Shown: positions 26,819-35,384 of the stretch, piece after piece
Layout: each line of letters begins with the position of its first letter
Numbering within the stretch: the stretch's first letter is position 1
Assembly (NCBI GenBank): GCA_002395225.1
Contig: DGWH01000092.1
Coordinates: forward strand, 23,835-87,834
DNA length: 64,000 nucleotides
Reading direction: 5' to 3'
DNA from: Christensenella sp. UBA4263
GTDB lineage: Bacteria; Bacillota; Clostridia; Christensenellales; Aristaeellaceae
Position numbers and translations under genes: made by a program
The notes under the pieces: model-generated
The model's input: only the letters and a program-made list of their open reading frames with translations
Told to the model about the DNA's origin: nothing
Database searches by the model: none

Positions 26819-28418
26819 ATGAAGCATTTTAATACGACAGCAGTGTGTCTTCCATCAAAGCATTACATGGTTGATCTCTCCCAGCGGGTCAAAGAAATAA
26901 AAACACTTGTCGATGAGGGAAAGTATTTCACCATCAACCGCGCGAGGCAGTATGGAAAGACAACGACTTTAACGGTTCTGAAACAAATATTGAAAACAGA
27001 GTATCTCGTTTTGTCATTAGACTTTCAACGTGTTGATCATGATGTTTTTGAGAACGGCGCGACTTTTTCACAGGCAATGTCCCGACTTATCATGGATGCG
27101 CATGAGTTTGAAGATGTTCCTGTACCGGAAAAAACACTCTCTGCACTCGAAGAATTGAACAACTCGGATCCTCAAAAAATAAAGATGGACAATTTGTTCC
27201 GAATTCTGAAAAGGTGGATAAAGCATTCTGAGCAGCCAATCGTCCTTATGATCGATGAAATAGACAGCGTAACAAATAATCAGGTGTTTCTTGACTTCCT
27301 TGCTCAGCTTCGTGATGGATATATCGGACGCGATACGAATTCATCACCGGCTTTTCAGTCCGTGATTCTGGCCGGTGTAACAGATGTAAAGCATCTGAAT
27401 AGCAGGATTCCTCCAGAAAATCAGCATAAGGTAAACAGTCCATGGAATATTGCTGCTGACTTTGACATTGACATGAGTCTGTCTGAGGATGGCATCCGGG
27501 GAATGCTGGATGAATATGAAGCAGATCATCGTACTGGAATGAATACCGGAGAGATTGCAAAGTCTATCCGGGAATATACCAATGGTTATCCATACCTTGT
27601 AAGCAGAATCTGTCAGAAAATCGATACGGATCTTGTCCCCGGTGTGTTTAACTCTCCACATGATGCGTGGACACTGTATGGAGTAGATGAAGCGGTAAAA
27701 AAGATCCTTTCAGAACCCAATAACTCCCTGTTCGAGTCTCTCACAGGAAAGCTGACAAATTATCCAACGCTTCGCAGTCAGCTTCGTGCAATTCTGATGC
27801 GCGGGGAGACATTTGCATGGCTCCCTTATAATGAAGAGCAGCAGCAGCTTTTTAATGTATGGGTTTATCCGAAATAACCACAATAGAGTAGCGCTGTCCA
27901 ACAGAATCTTTGAGATGTTGTTATACGCACATTTTATTGGGGAAAGTAATCAGAATAATGCTCTGAAACAGATCGCGGCTAGGATGAAGTCGGCCTTTGT
28001 GGACGAGGAAGGCGGACTTGATATTCCGAAGATAATGGATCATTTTATCAGGGAGCATAACAGAATTCATAAAGACAAAACCGATACGTTCCTTGAAGAA
28101 GAGGGACGGGAGCGTTTCATCACCTACGTGTCAGGAATCATTAACGGAACAGGAACTTACAGCGTAGAGGAACAGCTGAGAGATTATCGGCGAACGGATC
28201 TTGTCATTCATTATTTGGGCAGAAAATATGTCATTGAACTGAAGATCTGGCACGGAGAACGATACAATTCAGAGGGCGAAAAACAATTGACAGGATATCT
28301 TGACTACTGGAACCTGAATACGGGATATCTGCTGAGTTTCAATTTCAATAAAGAGAAAGAATCGGGAGTCAGACGGATTCAGATAGGCGATAAAGTCCTG
28401 TACGAAGGAACGGTCTGA
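26819..28418 (+). pseudogene. Frameshifted AAA-ATPase/PD-(D/E)XK nuclease-like protein
   Basis: Bases 26819-27877 encode an ATPase domain (P-loop ARQYGKTT, Walker B-like IVLMIDEIDSV). The C-terminal nuclease-like domain, with RTDLVIHYLGRKYVIELKIW, continues in the +1 frame to 28418. In relatives these are one chain of about 530 residues. Removing one T from the T5 run near 27850 restores QQLLMYGFIRN across the junction. So this is an inactivating indel, a sequencing error or homopolymer phase variation. Codon use is AT-richer than the neighbours and the gene is flanked by intergenic repeat remnants, consistent with transfer. The start MKHFNTTAVCLP is the normal family N-terminus. Confidence 0.85.
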
Positions 28419-28588
28419 TTGAACCAGCGATGACCACAATCGTGATCAGCGCTGACCAATGCCGCATTGGATTCAAAAAAGCAGCGGCTTCATAAGAATA
28501 AACGAGGCAAATTCAGCCTGATAAAAAGGCCGGAGTCAATAAACAAGATAGGAATCGGAGCATCCATAGCGTTGGCAACAGAACAAGT

Positions 28589-28621
28589 AGCGGCCAGTGT
28601 ACACTGACCGCTGTGTTTTGT
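28589..28621 (+). terminator. Terminator after the frameshifted ATPase gene
   Basis: AGCGGCCAGTGT (28589-28600) pairs with ACACTGACCGCT (28601-28612) apart from one mismatch, followed by GTGTTTTG. The 28419-28588 stretch before it holds only a degraded copy of the dispersed repeat (near 28478-28510). Confidence 0.65.
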
Positions 28622-28622
28622 T

Positions 28623-30020
28623 ATGACAGAGGGAAACATGGAATACAATCAGAATATTGAAATGGCACGCCGTATCGCGCAGTGTGTTGCCGGGGCAGGC
28701 GGAACAGTCTACTATGTGGGCGGAATGGTCCGGGACCGCCTGATGGGCGTCGGCCAGAAGGCACCGGATGTGGACATCGAGGTGCACGGAATTGTCCCGG
28801 AAAAGCTGGAGGCCATTCTGGATACACTGGGCGAGCGGCAGATGTTCGGCGCCTCATTCGGGATTTACAATCTTCGTCACTATAACATCGACATTGCCAT
28901 GCCGAGGAAAGAAAAACGGACCGGGGAAAAGCATACGGATTTCCGCTGCGAGATTGATCCGTTTTGCGGAACCTACCAGGCCGCCATCCGTCGGGACTTT
29001 ACCGTTAATGCCCTGATGCAGAATGTCCTGACAGGTGAAATGGTGGATCATTTCGGGGGCGTTAAGGATCTCCGGGACGGTATCATCCGGCATGTGAGCT
29101 CCGGCACCTTTGCCGAGGACGCCCTGCGCGTTCTTCGCGCAGCTCAGTTTTCGGCGCGCTTTGATTTTACCATTGCACCTGAAACCATTTCGCTGTGTTC
29201 CGGGATGAACCTGAATGCCCTGGCCGGAGAGCGTGTTCTGGCAGAAATGCGGAAGGCCCTGATGAAAGCGGACCATCCATCCGTGTTCTTCAGCCAGCTC
29301 AGGCAGATGAACCAGCTCAGCACCTGGTTTCCGGAAATCGAAGCGCTTCAGGATGTGCCGCAGTCGCCGGTCTATCATCCCGAAGGGGATGCCTGGCGGC
29401 ATACCATGCTGACCCTGGACAGTGCCGCCGCCCTTCGGAACACGGCCATGGAGCCCTGGCCGTTTATGCTCTCCGCGCTGCTTCATGACTGCGGAAAAGC
29501 CGTATCGACAATCGTAAATGAAGAAACTGGGAAAATCTCCTCCATCGGGCACGAAAACTCCGGTGTTCCTCTGGCGCTTGCCCTGATGCATCGCCTGAAA
29601 ACGGATAAAAAGACGGAGCAGTATGTGGTGTCCATGATCCGCCAGCACATGAAGCCCAATCTGCTGCCGGTACAGCATTCCCGGCCGAAGGCGTACATGC
29701 ACATGTTCGATGAGGCCCTCGTCCCGGAGGATCTGATCCTCCTTTCAAAGGCGGACCGTATCGGCCAGAAGATCAGTCCTGCCGCCTTCGCTGAAACAGA
29801 AACGCTCCTGCGGGACATGCTCAGCCGTTACCGGAATGTCATTCAGAAGCAGCCAAAAGTCAGCGGAGATGATCTGATGAAAGCCGGATTCAAACCCGGG
29901 AAGGAGCTGGGACAGCTTCTTGCTTATGCGCACAAGCTCTGGCTTGCAGGAATTCCTTATGAAAATGCTCTGGATCAGACCATTCATTACGGAAAAAAGC
30001 TGCATCGTTCTTCAGGCTGA
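28623..30020 (+). CDS. cca: CCA-adding tRNA nucleotidyltransferase with HD domain
   Basis: A class II nucleotidyltransferase that adds or repairs the 3' CCA of tRNAs. The N-terminal head has YVGGMVRDRLMG and the metal-binding DVDIEV. The neck contains RRDFTVNALM, and an HD domain is seen with LLHDCGK around residue 290. The length is 465 residues. Start may be ATG 28623 or ATG 28638; the latter has AGAGGG four bases upstream. The gene has a clear role here because the tRNA-Leu at 44024 lacks an encoded CCA. Confidence 0.93.
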   Translation: MTEGNMEYNQNIEMARRIAQCVAGAGGTVYYVGGMVRDRLMGVGQKAPDVDIEVHGIVPEKLEAILDTLGERQMFGASFGIYNLRHYNIDIAMPRKEKRTGEKHTDFRCEIDPFCGTYQAAIRRDFTVNALMQNVLTGEMVDHFGGVKDLRDGIIRHVSSGTFAEDALRVLRAAQFSARFDFTIAPETISLCSGMNLNALAGERVLAEMRKALMKADHPSVFFSQLRQMNQLSTWFPEIEALQDVPQSPVYHPEGDAWRHTMLTLDSAAALRNTAMEPWPFMLSALLHDCGKAVSTIVNEETGKISSIGHENSGVPLALALMHRLKTDKKTEQYVVSMIRQHMKPNLLPVQHSRPKAYMHMFDEALVPEDLILLSKADRIGQKISPAAFAETETLLRDMLSRYRNVIQKQPKVSGDDLMKAGFKPGKELGQLLAYAHKLWLAGIPYENALDQTIHYGKKLHRSSG

Positions 30021-30042
30021 AGAATGATGCAGCTTTTCTTTT
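29995..30042. terminator. Bidirectional terminator after cca
   Basis: A stem of about 20 bp: AAAAGCTGCATC (from 29995) and TTCTTCAG pair with CTGAAGAA and GATGCAGCTTTT (to 30037) around a one-base loop, with one unpaired position. It overlaps the end of cca and is followed by CTTTT. It can also serve the convergent small gene. Confidence 0.8.
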
Positions 30043-30046
30043 GCAC

Positions 30047-30301
30047 TCATAAAAAGTAGTACACCGGTCTGGAGGAGAAACGTGTCCTTTGCCGGTCGAA
30101 GCGGCGCACCTGACTCACAATCCGGTCAAGTTCGAAACGGCTCAGACCCTGCTGGGGCAATTCCGTCTGCGGTCTGTCAGGCCTCGATGTCGGTTCAGAG
30201 GAAACGAACAGAGAACTGTGCGTGCATAAGAGAACGAGCAGCACAGCTGAAAAAAAGAGCAGGGGAAGCACAAGAAAGATGAAAAGAGCCGCTTTAATCA
30301 T
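30047..30301 (-). CDS. Small single-pass membrane protein, unknown
   Basis: The 84-residue product begins MIKAALFIFLVLPLLFF, a single hydrophobic segment to about residue 25. A polar, Pro/Arg-rich tail follows (RFELDRIVSQVRRFDRQRTR) and is probably outside the membrane. AAGGAGG eight bases before ATG 30301 supports translation. The gene is divergent from the XRE-S24 regulator and downstream of a promoter with overlapping palindromic operators. It is preceded by one copy of the structured repeat. I do not recognise a family; a toxin-like or stress membrane peptide is a guess. Confidence 0.7.
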   Translation of the reverse strand: MIKAALFIFLVLPLLFFSAVLLVLLCTHSSLFVSSEPTSRPDRPQTELPQQGLSRFELDRIVSQVRRFDRQRTRFSSRPVYYFL

Positions 30302-30310
30302 GGAATGTTC

Positions 30311-30420
30311 CTCCTTTGCAGTCTTCAATTTGGGTCATTAGCCGGAGCAGCAATTACCTGAGGCCTGGATTTACCTAACTGTCGCTGCGCGGCAGGGCCA
30401 TACCTTTGCGAGCCTCACTG
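30311..30420 (-). repeat. Structured repeat copy in the leader of the small membrane gene
   Basis: Read on the minus strand it has hairpin CTGCCGC/GCGACAG (30395-30379, one mismatch), then AAATCCAGGCCTCA, a TCCGGC-centred second segment and TGCAAAGGAG (30320-30311), which is the ribosome binding site of the gene at 30301. It aligns over its whole length with unit 3 of the purB array. A remnant of a preceding unit end (GAGGCTCGCAAAGG) lies at 30403-30416. Confidence 0.85.
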
Positions 30421-30482
30421 TTGGTCTGTTGCCTGGATACCGGCCGGGCTGTCCATTGCCCGGGAACGATCTCGATGGGACA

Positions 30483-30536
30483 ATTATATTCTTCGTTTTG
30501 AAGAAAGTCAACAGGAATTTTCTTCATTTCGAAGAA
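30483..30536 (-). promoter_or_regulatory. Minus-strand promoter with palindromic operator in its spacer, plus second operator
   Basis: On the minus strand, TTGACT (30511-30506), a 17-base spacer and TATAAT (30488-30483). The spacer is exactly the perfect-arm palindrome TTCTTCGTTTTGAAGAA (30489-30505, plus-strand reading). A second copy, TTCTTCATTTCGAAGAA, is at 30520-30536, 31 bp away, just upstream of the -35. Transcription would run through the structured repeat into the small membrane gene. The neighbouring XRE-S24 protein is the obvious candidate repressor. Confidence 0.8.
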
Positions 30537-30696
30537 AACGTATTGTCGTCCTTTCCCGTACGGCTCAGGCATCTTCCGGCCGAATCGGTTGGACAGCGCC
30601 TGTCGTTCATGCCGCCGGGAGCTGTCCGGAGAATTCATTCTGAAGCCTTTTTAAGCCGAAAAGGATACAAAATGAAGAAAAACTTGTCCAGGTTGA

Positions 30697-30725
30697 TTGA
30701 CAGAGCGAGGGGAAATCCCTATAAT
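30697..30725 (+). promoter_or_regulatory. Consensus promoter of the XRE-S24 regulator gene
   Basis: Perfect TTGACA (30697-30702), a 17-base spacer and perfect TATAAT (30720-30725). A GAAGAA half-site like the operator arms is at 30674-30679. The 30537-30660 interval shows no gene I can support. Confidence 0.85.
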
Positions 30726-30757
30726 GAAGGAGCAATTTATCAGGGACGGTGCCAGTT

Positions 30758-31513
30758 ATGTCAACCTTTTCAGAACAGCTGAAGAAAGCCCGGATCGCTG
30801 CCGGTTATACGGTCAGAGAAGCCATTGAGGCTTTTCATCAGCAGAGCATAGATATCTCGGAGAAAACCCTGTACGGATGGGAACGAGGCATCCGGACACC
30901 GGATGCGGATGTTTTCCTGCGCCTGTGCCGGATTTATCAGATTGAATCGCTGTCCGATTTCATGGAAGGACATCAGAAACCGGTAACCACGGAAATTGAG
31001 CGCAAATACGCCTCTCTGGATGACCATGGCCGTCGTCTGGTGAGCCTTGTGCTGGAGGAGGAATTTGAACGGGTCCATCCGGTTGTCAAGCTGAATCCCC
31101 GGGCAAAAACCGCAGACAGAAAAAACCCCGAAAAACGGAAAATGGCGGAGCTGTGGGTATCCGAACAGTCTGCCGCCGCCGGTACCGGAACCATTCTGGA
31201 CGGAGATTCCTTTGTCAAACAGTCCGTTCCGGCGGATCTGCTTGTTTCAGGGACCAGTTTTGGCGTTCCCGTGTCCGGCGACTCCATGGAACCGCGCTAT
31301 TTCGACGGCGATATTCTGCTGGTCAGCAAACAGCAGATGCCCTCCGTTGGGGAGATCGGTGTTTTCCTTCTGGATGGCAAAGGCTATGTCAAACAGCGGG
31401 GGACAAAAGAACTCATTTCGCTTAACACGAAGTATGAACCGATTCCCATGGACAATGACACCCGCTGCTTCGGCAAGGTCATCGGTGTCATCCGGGCGGA
31501 TGAACTGATGTAA
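30758..31513 (+). CDS. XRE-family regulator with S24 (LexA/CI-like) peptidase domain
   Basis: The 251-residue protein has an N-terminal helix-turn-helix (about residues 5-65; EKTLYGWERGIRTPDADVFL) and a C-terminal S24 domain. The nucleophile region is PVSGDSMEPRYFDGDILLV and the general base lysine is in GYVKQRG. Such proteins repress by binding palindromes and may self-cleave after DNA damage through RecA. The linker lacks an obvious Ala-Gly cleavage pair. ATG 30758 is used; GTG 30749 is possible. The gene has a perfect consensus promoter and is divergent from the operator-bearing small membrane gene. Confidence 0.88.
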   Translation: MSTFSEQLKKARIAAGYTVREAIEAFHQQSIDISEKTLYGWERGIRTPDADVFLRLCRIYQIESLSDFMEGHQKPVTTEIERKYASLDDHGRRLVSLVLEEEFERVHPVVKLNPRAKTADRKNPEKRKMAELWVSEQSAAAGTGTILDGDSFVKQSVPADLLVSGTSFGVPVSGDSMEPRYFDGDILLVSKQQMPSVGEIGVFLLDGKGYVKQRGTKELISLNTKYEPIPMDNDTRCFGKVIGVIRADELM

Positions 31514-31542
31514 GCCCCGGCAGCAAAATCCCTTCCAAAACC

Positions 31543-31583
31543 AAAAGAGACAGCGACCTCATCAGGCCGCTGTCTCTTCTTTT
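31543..31583 (+). terminator. Terminator after the XRE-S24 gene
   Basis: AAGAGACAGCG (from about 31545) pairs with CGCTGTCTCTT (31568-31578), then CTTTT. Confidence 0.8.
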
Positions 31584-31593
31584 GCAATTGTGC

Positions 31594-31622
31594 TTTACCG
31601 GTCATGGAACAAATGATATAAT
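31594..31622 (+). promoter_or_regulatory. Promoter of the amino-sugar operon
   Basis: TTTACC (31594-31599), 17 bases and TATAAT (31617-31622) with an upstream TG (extended -10). The roughly 80-nt leader contains a TATCCGAA...TTCGGATA inverted repeat (about 31656-31692) that competes with a smaller CGAAATC/GATTTCG hairpin. Confidence 0.7.
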
Positions 31623-31709
31623 CGTAACGCATTTTATTGATCCGAATTTGCACAATATCCGAAATCCTGCGATTTCGTTTTTCTTCGGATACAGAAAGGA
31701 AAATAGAAA

Positions 31710-32945
31710 ATGGATAATATGGGCAGGCCCCTTAAAAAAAGAACCATTACCTTCAGTCCGCCGGATATCTCGGAGGCTGAAATTCAGGAAGTTGCAGAGG
31801 CTTTGCGCTCCGGCTGGATTACCACCGGTCCGCGCACAAAAGAACTTGAACGCCGGCTGGCGGACTATTGTCATACGGAGAAAATGGTCTGTCTGGCCTC
31901 TGCCACCGCTGCGGAAGAACTGAATTTCCACGTTCTGGGCCTGAAGCCCGGTGACGAAGTCATTGTCCCGGCCTACACCTATACTGCAACTGCCTCGGCC
32001 GCCATTCATCTCGGGGCCACGGTTCGCCTGATTGACTCTCAGCCCGGCACCTTCGAAATGGATTATGCGCAGATGGCAGATGCCATTAATGAACACACGA
32101 AAGCCGTCGTTCCGGTGGACCTGGGCGGAATCATGTGCGATTATGATCAGATTCATGCGGCGGTCGAAAGCAAAGCACATCTGTTCCATCCGGAGGGGAA
32201 AATCCAGGAAGCCCTTGGACGGGTTGCCATTGTGTCAGACTGTGCGCATGCACTGGGTGCCGTACGAAAAGGGGCAATGGCCGGTTCAGCGGAGGTCAGT
32301 GATTTTGCCAGTTACAGTTTCCATGCGGTCAAGAACTTTACGACAGCCGAGGGAGGCGCGGCCACTTTCCGGCCGCTGCCCGGTGTCGACGCGAATGAGA
32401 TCTATCATCTCTACCAGCTGCTGAGCCTGCACGGGCAGTCAAAAGACGCCTTTTCAAAGGAACACGCCGGTTCCTGGGAATATGATGTCATCGCGCCCTG
32501 GTACAAATGCAACATGACTGATGTCATGGCCGCCATCGGTCTCCGGCAGCTGGACCGTTATCCGGGCATGATTGAGCGCCGGCATGCCCTGATCCGCCGC
32601 TACGATCAGATGTCGGAACGGCTTTCCCTGGGGCATCTGCAGCACACCGGTCCGGATTTCAGGAGCTCAGGACACCTCTATCTAACCCGGATTCCCGGAG
32701 CAGACGCGGAGGAACGCAACCGGATTATCGCCGAAATGGCCGTGCGGGGAATTGCCTGCAACGTCCATTATAAGCCCCTCCCGATGATGACGGCTTACCG
32801 GAATCTCGGATGGCACATTGAGAATTTCCCCAATGCCTATGACTATTACCATAACCTGATCTCTCTGCCGCTGAATACACGGCTGAGCGATGAGGATCAG
32901 GAATACATCATCGAGAATTACACCGACATTCTTGAGCACCGCTGA
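31710..32945 (+). CDS. DegT/DnrJ/EryC1/StrS aminotransferase
   Basis: This PLP-dependent enzyme aminates keto-sugar nucleotides (the AHBA/ArnB-like family). The internal-aldimine lysine is K208 in SYSFHAVKNFTTAEGGA, and the GWITTGPRTKELE start region is typical. The length is 411 residues. It is the first of four genes (aminotransferase, formyltransferase-like, PIG-L deacetylase, sugar transferase) that look like a module for making and attaching an amino sugar, perhaps N-formylated, to a lipid-linked surface glycan. The sugar itself cannot be determined. Confidence 0.93.
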   Translation: MDNMGRPLKKRTITFSPPDISEAEIQEVAEALRSGWITTGPRTKELERRLADYCHTEKMVCLASATAAEELNFHVLGLKPGDEVIVPAYTYTATASAAIHLGATVRLIDSQPGTFEMDYAQMADAINEHTKAVVPVDLGGIMCDYDQIHAAVESKAHLFHPEGKIQEALGRVAIVSDCAHALGAVRKGAMAGSAEVSDFASYSFHAVKNFTTAEGGAATFRPLPGVDANEIYHLYQLLSLHGQSKDAFSKEHAGSWEYDVIAPWYKCNMTDVMAAIGLRQLDRYPGMIERRHALIRRYDQMSERLSLGHLQHTGPDFRSSGHLYLTRIPGADAEERNRIIAEMAVRGIACNVHYKPLPMMTAYRNLGWHIENFPNAYDYYHNLISLPLNTRLSDEDQEYIIENYTDILEHR

Positions 32946-33035
32946 AAGACAGACGTTTGCTGAACGGATCATGCACGGGGCTGCCCTGGGACAGCAGATC
33001 TAACAGATGCTCACCTGAAAGAGGGAGGGAAACGA

Positions 33036-33995
33036 ATGAAAATTGTCTGGATCGGCTTTCACGAGGAAGGACTTGACGCGTTTCGTCAGGTTCTTGAGGC
33101 CGGAAAGCAGGTAGATGCCTTTATTACGCTGGATGATGAGGCGTTCGAAAAGAGAAGCGCGGGCACCAGAGGCTATCGGGCATACTGTCAACAGTATGGC
33201 GTGGCCTATCTGCCGGTGCACACGATCAAGGGGGAGGAGGCGTATGAAATTCTTCGCCGGTATCAGCCGGACCTGCTGATTGTGCTGGGATGGAGCGAAA
33301 TTCTCCCCGAACGGCTGCTTGACATTCCGTCCATCGGAACCATCGGAACACACGCCGCCCTTCTGCCGCATAACCGGGGAAGTGCACCGGTAAACTGGGC
33401 CCTGATCCGCGGCGAGACGGAATGCGGCAACACGCTGATGTGGCTCAGCAAGGAAGTCGACGCCGGCGATATTATCAGTCAGCGGGCATTTCCGATCACC
33501 CCGTATGATTCCTGCAAGACACTTTATGACCAGGTCGCCAGAACGGATGCCGAGATGACTCTGGAACTCATCGAGGCACTTGAATCCGGGACGATGCCGC
33601 CAAAACCCGCGCTCAGAGATGTGGGGGATGAACCGATTCTGCCGCGGCGGCGGCCCAAGGACGGGCTCCTGAACTGGGAACAGAGCGGACAGAAAATCTA
33701 CAATTTCATCCGGGCACTGACGGAGCCGTATCCGGGCGCCTTTACCTTTCTGAACGGCCATCGTTACCTCATCTGGCGTGCCGTACTGCTGCCGCTCCAC
33801 AGCGGCCTGAACGGTCTTGGGCCGGGAGAGATTGGCGGCAGCTGTTACGCCTTTCATCCGGAAAACTGCGGCATTCTTGTGGGCACGGAGGATGATCTCC
33901 TGATGATTACGGAGATTGAAGACGAGAACGGCGTGCGCTATACCGGAGAAGCGCTGCACAATCTTGACCTGAAGGGAGTATTTGGCAATGAGTAA
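33036..33995 (+). CDS. Formyltransferase-family protein (Fmt-like), probable sugar N-formyltransferase
   Basis: The N-terminal fold matches methionyl-tRNA formyltransferase, with GTHAALLPHNRGSAPVNW and DAGDIISQ. In Fmt the first motif reads NxHxSLLP with a catalytic Asn; here that Asn is replaced (GTH), while the His and the later Asp remain. The C-terminal region (QKIYNFIRALTEPYPGAF) also matches the family. A real Fmt would neighbour def or rsmB; here it sits with an aminotransferase and sugar transferase. N-formylation of an amino sugar is therefore the likelier role, or the activity may be altered. GAGGGAGGG precedes ATG 33036. The 32946-33035 gap shows nothing else. Confidence 0.82.
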   Translation: MKIVWIGFHEEGLDAFRQVLEAGKQVDAFITLDDEAFEKRSAGTRGYRAYCQQYGVAYLPVHTIKGEEAYEILRRYQPDLLIVLGWSEILPERLLDIPSIGTIGTHAALLPHNRGSAPVNWALIRGETECGNTLMWLSKEVDAGDIISQRAFPITPYDSCKTLYDQVARTDAEMTLELIEALESGTMPPKPALRDVGDEPILPRRRPKDGLLNWEQSGQKIYNFIRALTEPYPGAFTFLNGHRYLIWRAVLLPLHSGLNGLGPGEIGGSCYAFHPENCGILVGTEDDLLMITEIEDENGVRYTGEALHNLDLKGVFGNE

Positions 33996-34647
33996 CGTTC
34001 TTGTAATTGCCGCGCATCCGGATGATGAACTGCTGGGCGTGGGCGGTACGGTTGCTTTGCACGCCAGAAAGGGAGACCGGATCAAAACCATCATCATGTG
34101 TGAAGGGGAATCGCTGCGTTACGGTCACAGCGTGGGGCAGAGCACGGCAACCCGGGAGGCCGCCCGGATTCTCGGCGTGGAGGAGGTCATCCAGCCGGGG
34201 TTCCCGGATCAGCGTCTGGATACCTTTACGCTGACAGACCTGATCACCCCGATTGAACAGGTTTCCGAACAGTTCCATCCGGACATCGTCTACTGCCAGT
34301 GCGGATATGATGCCAACCAGGACCATCAGCGGCTGTTCGAGGCCGCCAATATCGCGCTTCGGCCTACCAGCGAATGGATCAGGGAACTGTACACCTTCTA
34401 TACCGGCAGCAGCACGGAATGGGGATATCCGAGAAAATTTGCGCCGGATACCTGGGTGGATATTACGGACGTCCTGGAAACGAAAATTCAGGCATTTGAG
34501 CAGTACACCAGCGAGGTTAAACCCTATCCTCATCCGCGCTCCTCGGAAGCCCTGCGCCATCAGGCGGCGTTCTGGGGAAATCAGGTTTGCATGCCGGCTG
34601 CGGAGGTCTTCATGACGATCCGGCGGATCCTGCGGAGGGACAGCTGA
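33988..34647 (+). CDS. PIG-L/LmbE-family N-deacetylase
   Basis: This zinc hydrolase family removes acetyl groups from GlcNAc-type substrates. The metal motif AHPDDELLG occurs at residues 8-16, and the third ligand His is in NQDHQRLF. The 219-residue length is typical. ATG 33988 overlaps the end of the preceding gene by 8 bases, and its stop overlaps the next ATG (TGATG), so all are translationally coupled. It could free an amino group that the formyltransferase then modifies. Confidence 0.9.
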   Translation: MSNVLVIAAHPDDELLGVGGTVALHARKGDRIKTIIMCEGESLRYGHSVGQSTATREAARILGVEEVIQPGFPDQRLDTFTLTDLITPIEQVSEQFHPDIVYCQCGYDANQDHQRLFEAANIALRPTSEWIRELYTFYTGSSTEWGYPRKFAPDTWVDITDVLETKIQAFEQYTSEVKPYPHPRSSEALRHQAAFWGNQVCMPAAEVFMTIRRILRRDS

Positions 34648-35318
34648 TGCAAAGAGCCCTTAAATGCCTTCTGGACCGTCTGCTTGCCCTGCTCAGCCTG
34701 ATCATCCTCTCTCCGGTTTTCCTGATTGCCGCCATCGGCATCAAGTGCTCCAGTCCCGGGCCGATCATTTACAAGGCACAGCGAATGGGGAAGAATATGC
34801 AGCCCATGGTGATCTATAAGTTCCGCTCCATGCATGTGGGGATGGAGAATCAGGGCGCCATTACAGGCCGGCGTGACCCGCGCGTTTTTGCCTTCGGATC
34901 TTTTCTGCGCAAGACAAAAATCGATGAACTTCCGCAGCTTCTGAATATTCTCTTCGGGACCATGTCCATCATCGGTCCCCGGCCGGAGGACATTGACATT
35001 GTCCGGCGGTATTATACCGATGAGGAAAAACGAACCCTGGATGTGCTGCCAGGGCTTGCCTGTCCCGGCAGCATTTTCAACTACACGCACGGTGATCTGT
35101 ATCTGACGGACGAGGGGACCGATGAGGCCTATGTAAACCGCTTCCTTCACGTCAAGCTGGCGCTGGATCTGTATTATATTGATCACTGGTCCCTGGGGTA
35201 TGATATCAGCATCATCTTCAGGACACTGGCTGCCATCCTTCACACGGCAGTGTCAAGCAAACAGATGCCCCCGCCGCTTGAATACCGTGCCGTCTTTGGT
35301 CAGCGCCCGATTCCCTGA
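34647..35318 (+). CDS. Undecaprenyl-phosphate sugar phosphotransferase (bacterial sugar transferase)
   Basis: The protein (223 aa) has one N-terminal membrane hairpin (LLALLSLIILSPVFLIAAIG) followed by the catalytic domain of WcaJ/PglC type. Conserved parts are IYKFRSMHVG, KTKIDELPQLLNIL and MSIIGPRPED. These enzymes move a sugar-1-phosphate from a nucleotide sugar to undecaprenyl phosphate, starting a glycan unit. ATG 34647 overlaps the deacetylase stop. A terminator follows. Confidence 0.92.
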   Translation: MQRALKCLLDRLLALLSLIILSPVFLIAAIGIKCSSPGPIIYKAQRMGKNMQPMVIYKFRSMHVGMENQGAITGRRDPRVFAFGSFLRKTKIDELPQLLNILFGTMSIIGPRPEDIDIVRRYYTDEEKRTLDVLPGLACPGSIFNYTHGDLYLTDEGTDEAYVNRFLHVKLALDLYYIDHWSLGYDISIIFRTLAAILHTAVSSKQMPPPLEYRAVFGQRPIP

Positions 35319-35345
35319 ATCCGCGTCATGTACACACCCGTCCGA

Positions 35346-35384
35346 AACGGAAAAAAGAGGAGCTCAAGCTCCTCTTTTTCCGTT
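35346..35384. terminator. Bidirectional terminator between sugar transferase and recX
   Basis: AACGGAAAAAAGAGGAGCT (35346-35364) pairs with AGCTCCTCTTTTTCCGTT (35367-35384). A and T runs lie on both sides, fitting convergent genes. Confidence 0.8.

Noticed and set aside
30429..30782. 117-codon ORF across the operator region
   Set aside because: It runs through operators and promoter of the XRE-S24 gene, has no RBS and no protein features.
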